Source: Thiothrix sp.
Lineage (GTDB): Bacteria > Pseudomonadota > Gammaproteobacteria > Thiotrichales > Thiotrichaceae
Reading direction: 5' to 3'
DNA length: 51,316 nt
Assembly: GCA_020442915.1 (NCBI GenBank)
Contig: JAGRJD010000067.1
Location: 1-51,316 of the forward strand
The notes under the pieces are model-generated. The model saw nothing but the letters and a program-made list of their open reading frames with translations, was not told where the DNA came from and searched no databases. The position numbers and the translations under genes are program-made. Below are positions 33,288 to 41,768 of the stretch, in pieces; the stretch's first letter is position 1; every line of letters begins with the position of its first letter.

Positions 33288-36200
33288 ATGCATGGAGCCA
33301 TTGCCTGGTTTGTCCGCAATCCGGTGGCCGCCAACATCCTGATGCTGACGATTGCACTGTTCGGCATCTATACGCTGTGGAACAAGATTCCGCTGGAGGT
33401 GTTTCCCGAGTTTGAACGCAATGTCGTCAATATTTCCGTGCCCTATCCGGGGGCCACACCCGCAGAGGTGGAGCAGGGCATTATCCTGCGCATAGAAGAT
33501 GCCATCAATGACCTGCCCGGCATTGACCGCATTTATGCCGATGCCGCTGAAGGCGGGGCCTCGCTCAGGGTCGAGGTTCGTGACGGTTTTGATGTCACCA
33601 AGGTGCTGAATGAAATCAAGACCCGGGTCGATGGGGTCAGCGGTCTGCCGGATGATGCCGAACGCGCCGTGGTGGAACAGCAGGTACGTATCCGGGACGT
33701 GATCACGGTGGTGGTGGCCATGGATGGCAGCGACGAGAAGCTGCTGCGCCAGACTGCTGAAATGATCCGTGACGAGCTGCGCAGTCTGCCCGGCATCACC
33801 CAGGTGGCCATGGGCGGGGTGCGGCCCTGGGAGATGAACATCATCATTCCGCGCAGCGTGCTGGAGCAGTATGGCCTGACGCTGGATTCGATTGCCGCCG
33901 CCATCCGTGCCTCCTCGCGTGACATTCCGGGCGGCAGCATCAAGACCGGCTCCGGCGAGATACTGGTGCGCGCCTTGGGGCAGGCCTATCGCAAGGACGA
34001 GTTTGCCAATATCACCGTCCTGAGTCAGGCCAATGGTACCCGCATCCGCCTGGGCGATATTGCCCGGGTTGTGGACGGTTTCAGCGAGGATCCGCTTTAC
34101 AGCCGTTTTGACAACCGTTCTGCGGCTTTCATCAATGTCTCGCGGGTGGGGGACCAGAATGCGATCGAGCTGGCGGATACCGTGAAGCAGTACATCGTTG
34201 AGCGGACCGAGACCCTGCCGGCGGGTATTGAGCTCAGTTACTGGCGTGACAGCTCCAAAACCGTGGTAGCGCGTCTCAACACCCTGCTGAACAGCGCCAT
34301 GCAGGGCGGGGTACTGGTATTCTGCCTGCTGGCACTGTTCCTGCGTCCCAGCATTGCGGTCTGGGTCGGACTCAGCATTCCGGTCAGCTTTCTGGGGGCT
34401 TTGTGGCTGATGCCGGAGCTGGGTGTGACGCTCAACATCATGAGCATGTTCGCTTTCATTCTGGTGCTGGGGATTGTGGTGGATGATGCCATCGTGACCG
34501 GTGAGAACATCTACACCCACATGCGCCGCCACAATGATTCGGTGCGTGCCGCCATTGAAGGGGCACAGGAGGTGGCGGTGCCGGTGACCTTCGGGGTGCT
34601 CACCACCGTGGCAGCCTTCATGCCCCTGCTGCTGCTGGAAGGCAACCGGGCTCCAATTTTTGCCCAGATTCCCCTGATCGTGATTCCGGTACTGCTGTTT
34701 TCCCTGCTGGAATCCAAGTTTGTGCTGCCGGCCCACCTGCGGGGCATGAAGCGGCGTGATCCCAGCAGGATGGGTTTTCTGAGTCAGGCACAGCAATGGG
34801 TCTCACACGGGCTGGAAGCCTATGTGAACAGAATCTACCGCCCGTTGCTGGAAGTCACCCTGCATTGGCGTTATGCCACGGTGGCGGTGTTTCTGGTGCT
34901 GCTGATGCTGTCAGTGGCCATGATGGCCAGCGGGCGCTACAAGTATGTGTTCTTCCCGCGCATCGAGAGCGAATTTGCCTCGGCCACCTTGCAGATGCCG
35001 GAAGGTACCCCCCTGGCGCTGACGGCACGCTATGCGCAGCGCATGCAGGATACAGCGCTGGAACTGCAGAAAAAATACCTGGAACCGGATGGCAGCAGCG
35101 TGATCCGCCATGTACTCCTGACCGTGGGCAGTACCGGCTCCCGCCCACGGGAGAATGCCACCGGCTCCTCGCATCTGGCCAGTGTATCGTTCGAGATGGT
35201 GGCACCGGAAGAGCGTCAGAACCCGATCAGTACCAGGGCCATGGTACGTGAGTGGCAGAACATGATCGGCGAGGTACCGGGCGTGGACCAGCTCAGCTTT
35301 CGGGCCGAGATCGGGCGCGCCGGCGAACCCATCAACTTCCAGCTCACCGGGGCCGATTTTGAGCGGCTCAATGCGGCGGGGGAGCGTATCCGTACCAAAC
35401 TGGCCGAATTCAGCGGCCTGTTTGACATCAAGAACAGCTTTCAGGAAGGCAAGACCGAGGTGCAGTTACGCCTGCGTCCGGAGGCCGAACAGCTGGGTGT
35501 GACCATGCAGATGCTCGGAACCCAGGTGCGGCAGGCCATTTTCGGGGCCGAGGCCCAGCGTATCCAGCGTGACCAGTCCGAAGTCAAGGTCATGGTGCGT
35601 TATCCGCAGGCGGAGCGCTATTCGCTGGTCGACCTGACCGGGCTCAATATCCGCACCGCATCCGGTGCCATGATTCCCCTGACGGATCTGGCCGCGGTCA
35701 GTATCGGGCAGGGGGCCTCGAAAATTGCCCGCGTGGACCGCCAGCGCATCATCAACATCACCTCGGACATGGACAAGGAAAAGGCGGATGCCACCGCCAT
35801 CATGGCCAGCATGAATCCCTGGGTGACGGAACTGCTGAAAACCGAATACCCCGGCATCCATTTTGATCCCGAGGGGGAACAGAAGGAGCAGCAGGAATTC
35901 ACCAACAGCCTGCTGCTGGGCTTTGGCAGTGCACTGCTGATGATTTACGTGCTGCTGGCCATCCCCCTCAAATCCTACCTGCAGCCGCTGATGGTCATGA
36001 GCGTGATTCCGTTCAGCATCGTGGGCGCCTTCGGTGGCCACATGCTCATGGGACTGGATCTCAGCATCAGCAGCATGATGGGCATGCTGGCACTGACCGG
36101 GGTGGTGGTGAATGACTCGCTGGTGCTGGTGGATTTCATCAACCGCAACCAGACGCAGGGCATGGTGCTGGTCCAGGCGGTACGCCACGCCGGCGGAGCC

Positions 36201-36476
36201 CGTTTCCGGCCCATCCTGCTCACCTCGCTGACCACCTTTGCCGGGCTGACCCCGCTGATCCTGGAAAAAAGCACCCAGGCCCAGTTCCTGATTCCGATGG
36301 CGGTCTCGCTGGGTTTCGGCATTCTGTATGCCACGTTCCTGACCCTGCTGCTGATTCCGAGCCTGTATTTGATTCTGGAGGATATCCGGGCCATACCGGG
36401 CGGGCTCTGGCAGGGGCTGCTCCGCCTGTTCGGGCTGGCTGAACGCCCCCGTCCGGAGACTTCGGGGGAAGCCTGA
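33288..36476 (+). CDS. RND-type efflux pump inner-membrane protein
   Basis: 1062 aa with the 12-helix RND layout and two large periplasmic loops. Family landmarks: IPLEVFPEFERNVVNISVPYPGATP near the N-terminus, the proton-relay pair D399 and D400 in LGIVVDDAIV, and GVVVNDSLVLVDF in the second half. The relay lysine of AcrB is replaced by Asn in that last motif, which groups this pump with the less studied branch of the family rather than AcrB or MexB. Probably exports hydrophobic compounds; substrates cannot be predicted. Downstream of the adaptor with no outer-membrane factor gene. Confidence 0.92.
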   Translation: MHGAIAWFVRNPVAANILMLTIALFGIYTLWNKIPLEVFPEFERNVVNISVPYPGATPAEVEQGIILRIEDAINDLPGIDRIYADAAEGGASLRVEVRDGFDVTKVLNEIKTRVDGVSGLPDDAERAVVEQQVRIRDVITVVVAMDGSDEKLLRQTAEMIRDELRSLPGITQVAMGGVRPWEMNIIIPRSVLEQYGLTLDSIAAAIRASSRDIPGGSIKTGSGEILVRALGQAYRKDEFANITVLSQANGTRIRLGDIARVVDGFSEDPLYSRFDNRSAAFINVSRVGDQNAIELADTVKQYIVERTETLPAGIELSYWRDSSKTVVARLNTLLNSAMQGGVLVFCLLALFLRPSIAVWVGLSIPVSFLGALWLMPELGVTLNIMSMFAFILVLGIVVDDAIVTGENIYTHMRRHNDSVRAAIEGAQEVAVPVTFGVLTTVAAFMPLLLLEGNRAPIFAQIPLIVIPVLLFSLLESKFVLPAHLRGMKRRDPSRMGFLSQAQQWVSHGLEAYVNRIYRPLLEVTLHWRYATVAVFLVLLMLSVAMMASGRYKYVFFPRIESEFASATLQMPEGTPLALTARYAQRMQDTALELQKKYLEPDGSSVIRHVLLTVGSTGSRPRENATGSSHLASVSFEMVAPEERQNPISTRAMVREWQNMIGEVPGVDQLSFRAEIGRAGEPINFQLTGADFERLNAAGERIRTKLAEFSGLFDIKNSFQEGKTEVQLRLRPEAEQLGVTMQMLGTQVRQAIFGAEAQRIQRDQSEVKVMVRYPQAERYSLVDLTGLNIRTASGAMIPLTDLAAVSIGQGASKIARVDRQRIINITSDMDKEKADATAIMASMNPWVTELLKTEYPGIHFDPEGEQKEQQEFTNSLLLGFGSALLMIYVLLAIPLKSYLQPLMVMSVIPFSIVGAFGGHMLMGLDLSISSMMGMLALTGVVVNDSLVLVDFINRNQTQGMVLVQAVRHAGGARFRPILLTSLTTFAGLTPLILEKSTQAQFLIPMAVSLGFGILYATFLTLLLIPSLYLILEDIRAIPGGLWQGLLRLFGLAERPRPETSGEA

Positions 36477-36501
36477 GGCCGGAGCGGTCTGGAGCAGCGG
36501 G

Positions 36502-36512
36502 TGTCGACAATT
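36502..36512. promoter_or_regulatory. Operator-like site 1, TGTCGACAATT
   Basis: Matches the mqo-proximal palindrome in its TGTCGACA core, with one arm complete (ACAATT) and the other degraded. It is 192 bases (centre to centre) from site 2, a distance that would allow DNA looping. Confidence 0.4.
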
Positions 36513-36690
36513 GCGGTCCGTATCAGACCTGATCTGACGAATGGCAGATCCGGCTGACGATTGGGTGCGTCTGCAGGGAGTGCCCGCTGAAATGGTGGTG
36601 CCAGTTGACTATCGATTAGGGGTATGGGTAAAAAATCTTCAATTGCTGCAATGCCGCATTGTGCTTGGGTTTCAGGGGGCTTCAGGGGGT

Positions 36691-36704
36691 AATTGTCGAC
36701 AATT
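36691..36704. promoter_or_regulatory. Operator site 2 upstream of mqo, AATTGTCGACAATT
   Basis: A perfect 14-base palindrome 93 bases upstream of the mqo start. The TTGTnnACAA half-site pattern fits GntR-family (FadR/VanR-type) repressors. The same core occurs twice before aceA. Confidence 0.65.
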
Positions 36705-36796
36705 TACCGGAAGTCATGGCAATTTTCTGTAGAATTGAGGCGGTTCTCATTTTATCATGCTGACATCTTGAACGGTGAATGGCAGGAAAGACAGTC

Positions 36797-38332
36797 ATGA
36801 GCATGAACGAAGTTGATGTGCTGCTGGTCGGTGCCGGCGCCATGAGTGCCACCCTGGGAGCTTTGCTGCGTGAGCTGGAGCCCTCCATGCGTATCGCCAT
36901 GGTCGAGCGCCTGGATGATGTGGCCCTGGAAAGTACCAGCGGCTGGAACAATGCCGGTACCGGGCATGCCGCTTACTGTGAACTCAACTATACTCCGCGC
37001 AAGCTCAACGGCAGTGTCGACTGCACCAAAGCTTACAATATCAATGCCTCCTTCGAGGTTTCCCTGCAGTTCTGGTCCCATCTGGTCAGGAGCGGGGCGT
37101 TACCGGCCCCGGAAACCTTCATCAATCCGGTACCGCACCTGAGCTTTGTCTGGGGTGATGCCAACATCACCTTCCTGCGTGACCGCTTTGCAGAGCTGAG
37201 CCGGCATCCCCAGTTTGCCGGGATGGAGTTCAGCGATGATCCTGCCGTACTGAAGCAGTGGATTCCCCTGGTCATGGAAGGGCGCAATCCGGGTGAGAAG
37301 GTGGCCGCTACCCGGATCATGCGCGGTACGGATGTCAACTTCGGTTCCCTGGCCCGCAGTCTGGTGGGCTATCTGCAGTCCGGGCCGGATTTCGAGCTGC
37401 ACCTGGGGCAGACAGTCGAGGGGTTGTACCGCATGCCGGACGGTCGCTGGCGTGTGCTGCTGCGCTCGACCCGTGGTTTTGCTGTCAGGGAGTTTGCAGC
37501 CCGGTTCGTGTTTCTGGGCGGTGGCGGCGGTGCGCTGCCACTGCTGCAGAAATCCGGCATTCCCGAAGCGGCGGGTTACGGCGGTTTCCCGGTCAGCGGG
37601 CAGTGGCTGGTGTGTCGCAAGCCCGAAGTGGTCCGGCGTCATCTGGCCAAGGTTTATGGCAAGGCCTCGATCGGTGCACCGCCCATGTCGGTTCCACACC
37701 TGGATACCCGCATCATTGATGGTGAGCATGCCTTGCTGTTCGGCCCTTTTGCCGGTTTTACCACCAGTTTTCTCAAGCAGGGCTCCTGGCTTGACCTGCT
37801 GAAGTCAGTACGCCTTGACAACCTGCTGCCCATGATTCAGGTCGGGCTGAGCAATTTCAGCCTGCTCAGGTACCTGATTTCCGAAGTCACGCAGAGCTTT
37901 GATGACCGCATCAATTCCCTGCGCGACTACTTCCCGGGCGTTAATCCGGATGACTGGGAACTGGCCATTGCCGGCCAGCGGGTCCAGATCATCAAGAACG
38001 AGCCCGGCAAGGGGGGGCGGCTTGAGTTCGGTACCGAAGCCGTGGCCAGTCAGGACGGCTCCCTGGCCGCGCTGCTGGGTGCTTCGCCGGGAGCATCCGT
38101 TTCAGTCAAGGCCATGCTGGAAGTGCTGGAGCGCTGCTTTCCGCAGCAGATGCAGAGTCCGGCCTGGCAGCAGTCGATCCGGCACATGGTGCCTTCCTGG
38201 GGACAGTCGCTCACCGATGATCCAGTCCTGCTGCAACAGGTACGTCAGGCGGCCATGTCGACATTAAAGCTTGACCGCTATGAAAAGAACCCGGCAGCCC
38301 CTGTGCCGGCAGTCGATCTGGTTGAAGCCTGA
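36797..38332 (+). CDS. mqo: Malate:quinone oxidoreductase
   Basis: 511 aa; start at 36797 chosen because AGGAAAGACAGTC gives a well-placed ribosome site, while an ATG six codons earlier has none. The FAD site VLLVGAGAMSATLG (8-21) and the STSGWNNAGTGHAAYCE signature follow. Mqo oxidises malate to oxaloacetate and reduces quinone at the inner-membrane face, replacing or bypassing NAD-malate dehydrogenase. The palindromic operators before it are shared with aceA, which suggests joint control of malate and glyoxylate-shunt flux. Confidence 0.93.
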   Translation: MSMNEVDVLLVGAGAMSATLGALLRELEPSMRIAMVERLDDVALESTSGWNNAGTGHAAYCELNYTPRKLNGSVDCTKAYNINASFEVSLQFWSHLVRSGALPAPETFINPVPHLSFVWGDANITFLRDRFAELSRHPQFAGMEFSDDPAVLKQWIPLVMEGRNPGEKVAATRIMRGTDVNFGSLARSLVGYLQSGPDFELHLGQTVEGLYRMPDGRWRVLLRSTRGFAVREFAARFVFLGGGGGALPLLQKSGIPEAAGYGGFPVSGQWLVCRKPEVVRRHLAKVYGKASIGAPPMSVPHLDTRIIDGEHALLFGPFAGFTTSFLKQGSWLDLLKSVRLDNLLPMIQVGLSNFSLLRYLISEVTQSFDDRINSLRDYFPGVNPDDWELAIAGQRVQIIKNEPGKGGRLEFGTEAVASQDGSLAALLGASPGASVSVKAMLEVLERCFPQQMQSPAWQQSIRHMVPSWGQSLTDDPVLLQQVRQAAMSTLKLDRYEKNPAAPVPAVDLVEA

Positions 38333-38543
38333 AGGGGATTATCGGATCAAGGGTTGGTTAAAAATCAGCTTTTGTCCTACATCAAGAATTGAAGCAGAAT
38401 TTTTCCCTGATTGTAATTTTTCAGAATTCAAATGGTTTTTAGGAAAATAATTTAAAAATCAGGAAATTAAGTTGATAGCTGCTGTTATTTTACTAAAGTG
38501 CTTAAGTATTGTATTCATCAATGGTGAATATTAAATTTTATTG
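38333..38543. other. AT-rich spacer between mqo and aceA
   Basis: The gap from mqo to aceA is 306 bases. This first 211-base part has no gene, and 38355-38543 is strikingly AT-rich compared with the surrounding high-GC DNA. It ends at the aceA operators. It may be an upstream activating, IHF- or nucleoid-protein-binding segment; no specific consensus was confirmed. Confidence 0.5.
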
Positions 38544-38555
38544 ATTGTCGACAAT
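38544..38555. promoter_or_regulatory. Operator site 3 in the aceA promoter, ATTGTCGACAAT
   Basis: Perfect 12-base palindrome overlapping the presumed -35 element of aceA, placed as expected for a repressor. Confidence 0.65.
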
Positions 38556-38573
38556 TCCTTTCCGGCGTAAGAT
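38545..38573 (+). promoter_or_regulatory. Candidate aceA promoter
   Basis: TTGTCG (38545-38550), 17-base spacer, TAAGAT (38568-38573), 65 bases upstream of the aceA start. Operators 3 and 4 cover its -35 box and its start site respectively. Confidence 0.5.
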
Positions 38574-38582
38574 GACCCCACC

Positions 38583-38592
38583 TGTCGACAAT
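38583..38592. promoter_or_regulatory. Operator site 4 near the aceA start of transcription, TGTCGACAAT
   Basis: Same core as sites 2 and 3 with one imperfect flank. Centre-to-centre spacing to site 3 is 37 bases, which is not an exact helical multiple (about 3.5 turns). Confidence 0.55.
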
Positions 38593-38638
38593 CTGGCTCG
38601 ACCTCCAAATCCAACTCATTCGACAAAGGAATACTGAC

Positions 38639-39946
38639 ATGACCCGTGAACAACAGATCGCCGCACTGGAAAAAGACTGGGCTGAAAATCCACGCTGGAA
38701 AAACGTCAAGCGGGGTTACAAGGCGGCGGATGTCGTGCGCCTGCGCGGCTCGCTGCAACCGGAATATACCCTGGCCCAGCGGGGTGCTGAAAAACTGTGG
38801 GAACTGGTCAATGGCAGCGCCAGAAAAGGCTATGTGAACGCCTTCGGGGCCATTACCGCCGGGCAGGCCATGCAGCAGGCCAAGGCCGGCCTGGAGGCTG
38901 TCTACCTGTCCGGCTGGCAGGTTGCCGCCGATGGCAACACTTCTGAAACCATGTACCCGGACCAGTCCCTGTATGCCTATGACTCGGTGCCGACCATGGT
39001 GCGCCGCATCAACAACAGTTTCAAGCGCGCTGACGAAATCCAGTGGTCCAAAGGTATCAATCCGGGGGATAAGGGTTTTGTGGACTACTTCCTGCCGGTG
39101 GTGGCCGATGCCGAAGCCGGTTTCGGCGGGGTGCTGAATGCTTTTGAACTGATGAAAAACATGATTGCCGCCGGGGCTGCCGGGGTGCATTTCGAGGATC
39201 AGCTGGCCGCAGTGAAAAAGTGTGGCCATATGGGGGGCAAGGTGCTGGTTCCGACCGGTGAAGCGGTGGAAAAGCTGATTGCCGCCCGTTTTGCCGCCGA
39301 TGTCATGGGCGTGCCCACCATTGTGCTGGCGCGTACCGATGCTGAAGCGGCCAACCTGCTGACCTCGGATCACGACAGCAATGACAAGCCGTTCCTGACC
39401 GGGGAGCGGACCTCGGAAGGTTTCTACCGGGTGAAAAACGGTCTGGAGCAGTCCATCAGCCGTGGCGTGGCCTATGCCCCGTATGCCGATCTGGTCTGGT
39501 GTGAAACCGGCAAGCCGGACCTGGGCTTTGCGCGTGAATTCGCCCAGGCGGTGCAGGCGGCCAATCCGGGGCAGCTGCTGGCTTACAACTGCTCACCTTC
39601 ATTCAACTGGAAGAAAAATCTGGATGACAAAAGTATCGCCAGCTTCCAGGAAGAACTGGCCGCACTGGGCTACAAGTACCAGTTCATCACCCTGGCCGGT
39701 ATCCACATCAACTGGTACAACACCTTCCAGTTTGCCCACAACTATGCGCAGGGCGAAGGCATGAAGCACTATGTCAATATGGTGCAGGAGCCTGAGTTTG
39801 CTGCCCGCGAGCAGGGCTACACCTTCGTGTCACACCAGCAGGAGGTCGGTGCCGGTTATTTCGACGATGTGACCACCGTGATTCAGGGCGGGGCATCTTC
39901 CGTAACCGCGCTGACCGGTTCCACTGAAGAAGAGCAGTTCCACTGA
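38639..39946 (+). CDS. aceA: Isocitrate lyase
   Basis: 435 aa with AAAGGAA before the ATG. The catalytic KKCGH motif is at 193-197 (C195), and SGWQVAADGN and the QWSKGINPGDKGFVDYFLP stretch match the family. It splits isocitrate into succinate and glyoxylate, the first step of the glyoxylate shunt, needed for growth on acetate, fatty acids or other two-carbon sources. Malate synthase is not in this window. Shares its operator core with mqo. Confidence 0.95.
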   Translation: MTREQQIAALEKDWAENPRWKNVKRGYKAADVVRLRGSLQPEYTLAQRGAEKLWELVNGSARKGYVNAFGAITAGQAMQQAKAGLEAVYLSGWQVAADGNTSETMYPDQSLYAYDSVPTMVRRINNSFKRADEIQWSKGINPGDKGFVDYFLPVVADAEAGFGGVLNAFELMKNMIAAGAAGVHFEDQLAAVKKCGHMGGKVLVPTGEAVEKLIAARFAADVMGVPTIVLARTDAEAANLLTSDHDSNDKPFLTGERTSEGFYRVKNGLEQSISRGVAYAPYADLVWCETGKPDLGFAREFAQAVQAANPGQLLAYNCSPSFNWKKNLDDKSIASFQEELAALGYKYQFITLAGIHINWYNTFQFAHNYAQGEGMKHYVNMVQEPEFAAREQGYTFVSHQQEVGAGYFDDVTTVIQGGASSVTALTGSTEEEQFH

Positions 39947-39971
39947 GTTTATCGGGACTGTATTCCGTTTG

Positions 39972-39995
39972 CCCCTGCCCCTTGCGGGGCAGGGG
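39972..39995. repeat. Perfect C/G palindrome after aceA
   Basis: CCCCTGCCCC-TTGC-GGGGCAGGGG, ten-pair stem 26 bases past the aceA stop, without a T tract. May act as a transcript-stabilising stem or be a REP-like element. Confidence 0.45.
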
Positions 39996-40027
39996 TCGGG
40001 AAGGGGAAACCCTGAAAGGAAATTTCC

Positions 40028-40519
40028 ATGACATTCAAGACTGCTGATCTGCTGGATGAGCATGAAGGCAAGGCGCTGCAGGTGCTTCAGCCGGGGTTTG
40101 ACAACTTCGGCGGCCAGCACCGCTTTTCCGGCAAGATCGTGACCCTCAAGATTTATGAGGACAACTCCCTGGTACGCGAGCTGGTGGCCGAGGATGGCCG
40201 GGGCAAGGTGCTGGTGGTGGACGGCGGCGGCTCCACCCGTTGTGCGCTGCTTGGTGACCTGCTGGCCGAAAAGGCGGTAAAAAACGGCTGGGCCGGGATT
40301 CTGGTCTACGGCATGATCCGCGATTCGGTCGACATCAGCACCATGGCCATCGGCGTCAAGGCTCTCGGTACCTTCCCGCTCAAGAGCGTCAAGCGCGGGG
40401 TGGGGCTGCGGGATGAGAGCGTGCATTTTCACGATGTCACCTTCACCCCCGGACACTACCTGTACTCGGATGAGGATGGGGTGATTGTTTCACCCGTGGC
40501 CCTGCAAGGGGAAGCCTGA
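40028..40519 (+). CDS. rraA: RraA-family protein (RNase E activity regulator A homologue)
   Basis: 163 aa; GAAAGGAAATTTCC before the ATG. The start KTADLLDEHEG and the motifs VLVVDGGGSTRCALLGDLLAE and GWAGILVYGMIRDSVD match RraA closely. E. coli RraA binds RNase E and inhibits it. The same fold includes 4-hydroxy-4-methyl-2-oxoglutarate aldolases that use a metal, so an aldolase role remains possible, but length and motifs favour RraA. Confidence 0.9.
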   Translation: MTFKTADLLDEHEGKALQVLQPGFDNFGGQHRFSGKIVTLKIYEDNSLVRELVAEDGRGKVLVVDGGGSTRCALLGDLLAEKAVKNGWAGILVYGMIRDSVDISTMAIGVKALGTFPLKSVKRGVGLRDESVHFHDVTFTPGHYLYSDEDGVIVSPVALQGEA

Positions 40520-40605
40520 GTCATCCTGGCCATCAGGGGTACTTGCATCTGTTCGCACTCTGTTACATGTTGGGTGCATGACGGATTTCCGTGAGGAGAG
40601 CGGGC

Positions 40606-41685
40606 ATGCGCGTTCTGGTACTGATGCTGCTGGCCCTGTTGTGGATTCCACCTGCCATGGCGCAGGTGCAGGAGCCGTCTCCGGGGCGTTTTTCAGGGGC
40701 CGAGACAGTGGAATCGCTGCCGGACTGGTTCAAGACCTCGTTTCTGGAGCTGGCCGATGACCTTGAGGAAGCCGGGGCGGCAGACCGGCATGTGATGCTG
40801 TACTTTCATCAGGATGGCTGTCCGTATTGCGCCAGACTGGTGCGGGAGAATTTCCATAATGACACCCTGGTTGCGCTGCTGAAGGCGAAGTTTGACAGTA
40901 TCGACATCAATATCTGGGGCGACCGTGAACTGACCGATCCTGCCGGCAGGATTCATACCGAAAAAACCTATGCCGCCGCCATGATGGTGCAGTTCACCCC
41001 GACGCTGCTGTTTCTGGACCCTGCCGGCGAGGTGGTGCTGCGTGCCAACGGCTATCCGTCCATTCCCAAACTGTATGCCCAGCTCAGGTATGTGAGTGGC
41101 AGGCATTACCGTGACCTGTCCTTCCCGGCCTATGTGGAGCAGCTGGCGCTCGAAGCGGAAGCGGCTGATGGCCCGTCCGCCGACCGGGAAACTGCCGCGA
41201 CCGGCACCCTGAATGCCGAAGCGTTTTTTGCCGGGCCTCCTTTCGACCTGACCCGTTCGGCACGGCAGCCGGCGGCCCGCTATCTGGCGGTCTTTTTTGA
41301 AGCACCTGGCTGCGACAGCTGTGACGCGTTGCACCGGACCCTGCTGCAGGAGCCGGGCATCCGTGAGGTGTTGGGACAGATGCAGGTGATCCAGCTGGAT
41401 GCACGCTCCGATACACCGGTTGTCACTCCTGAAGGCCGGTCCCTCGGAGCCCGTGCCTGGCATGCCGGACTCGGGCTTACCGAACTGCCAGCGATGGTGC
41501 TTTTTGATTATGACGGGACGGAAATCATTCGTAAGGATGCCTTCTTCAAGGCGTTTCATTTTGAGAGTATTCTCCGCTACGCACAGGAAGGTGCCTTCCG
41601 GAATGAGCCGAATTTCCAGCGTTATCTGGAGGCACGGGTGGCGCGCCTGCGCGCCCTGGGGGAGGATGTGGACATCTGGAAGTAG
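40606..41685 (+). CDS. Secreted protein with two thioredoxin-fold domains
   Basis: 359 aa; GAGGAGAGC before the ATG at 40606. Signal peptide at 1-19 (cut after AMA). The first domain has the active-site pair CPYC (C72, C75) with the cis-Pro loop FTPTLLFLDPAG; the second has CDSC (C236, C239) and ELPAMVLFDYDG. The SoxW/DsbD-C-like domains suggest a periplasmic thiol-disulfide reductase. The pairing of two different CxxC motifs in one chain could form an electron relay. It stands between rraA and the PrkB-like gene with no cytochrome or sox genes next to it, so the target protein is unknown. Confidence 0.75.
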   Translation: MRVLVLMLLALLWIPPAMAQVQEPSPGRFSGAETVESLPDWFKTSFLELADDLEEAGAADRHVMLYFHQDGCPYCARLVRENFHNDTLVALLKAKFDSIDINIWGDRELTDPAGRIHTEKTYAAAMMVQFTPTLLFLDPAGEVVLRANGYPSIPKLYAQLRYVSGRHYRDLSFPAYVEQLALEAEAADGPSADRETAATGTLNAEAFFAGPPFDLTRSARQPAARYLAVFFEAPGCDSCDALHRTLLQEPGIREVLGQMQVIQLDARSDTPVVTPEGRSLGARAWHAGLGLTELPAMVLFDYDGTEIIRKDAFFKAFHFESILRYAQEGAFRNEPNFQRYLEARVARLRALGEDVDIWK

Positions 41686-41768
41686 TGCCTGCCTTCCTCA
41701 CCCTTTATGGAGATGGACGCCTGGACGGAATATGCTAACCTGAGCGTCCTGAAGCCGAGGAGCCGGTC

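Larger units (their letters stand above)
36477..36796. other. Intergenic region between the RND pump and mqo
   Basis: 320 bases with no supported gene; a 63-codon frame at 36541-36732 has no ribosome site or family likeness. It contains two TTGTCGACAA-type operator sites (36502 and 36691), described separately. No clear terminator for the RND operon and no confident mqo promoter were identified. Confidence 0.5.

Noticed and set aside
32712..34796. 694-codon minus-strand frame
   Set aside because: Antisense shadow of the RND adaptor and pump genes; composition is typical of a reversed high-GC gene.
36541..36732. 63-codon frame in the gap before mqo
   Set aside because: No ribosome site or family likeness, and it overlaps a perfect operator palindrome.
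36779..36796. Earlier ATG for mqo
   Set aside because: No ribosome site; the ATG at 36797 has AGGAAAG at proper spacing and matches the family N-terminus.
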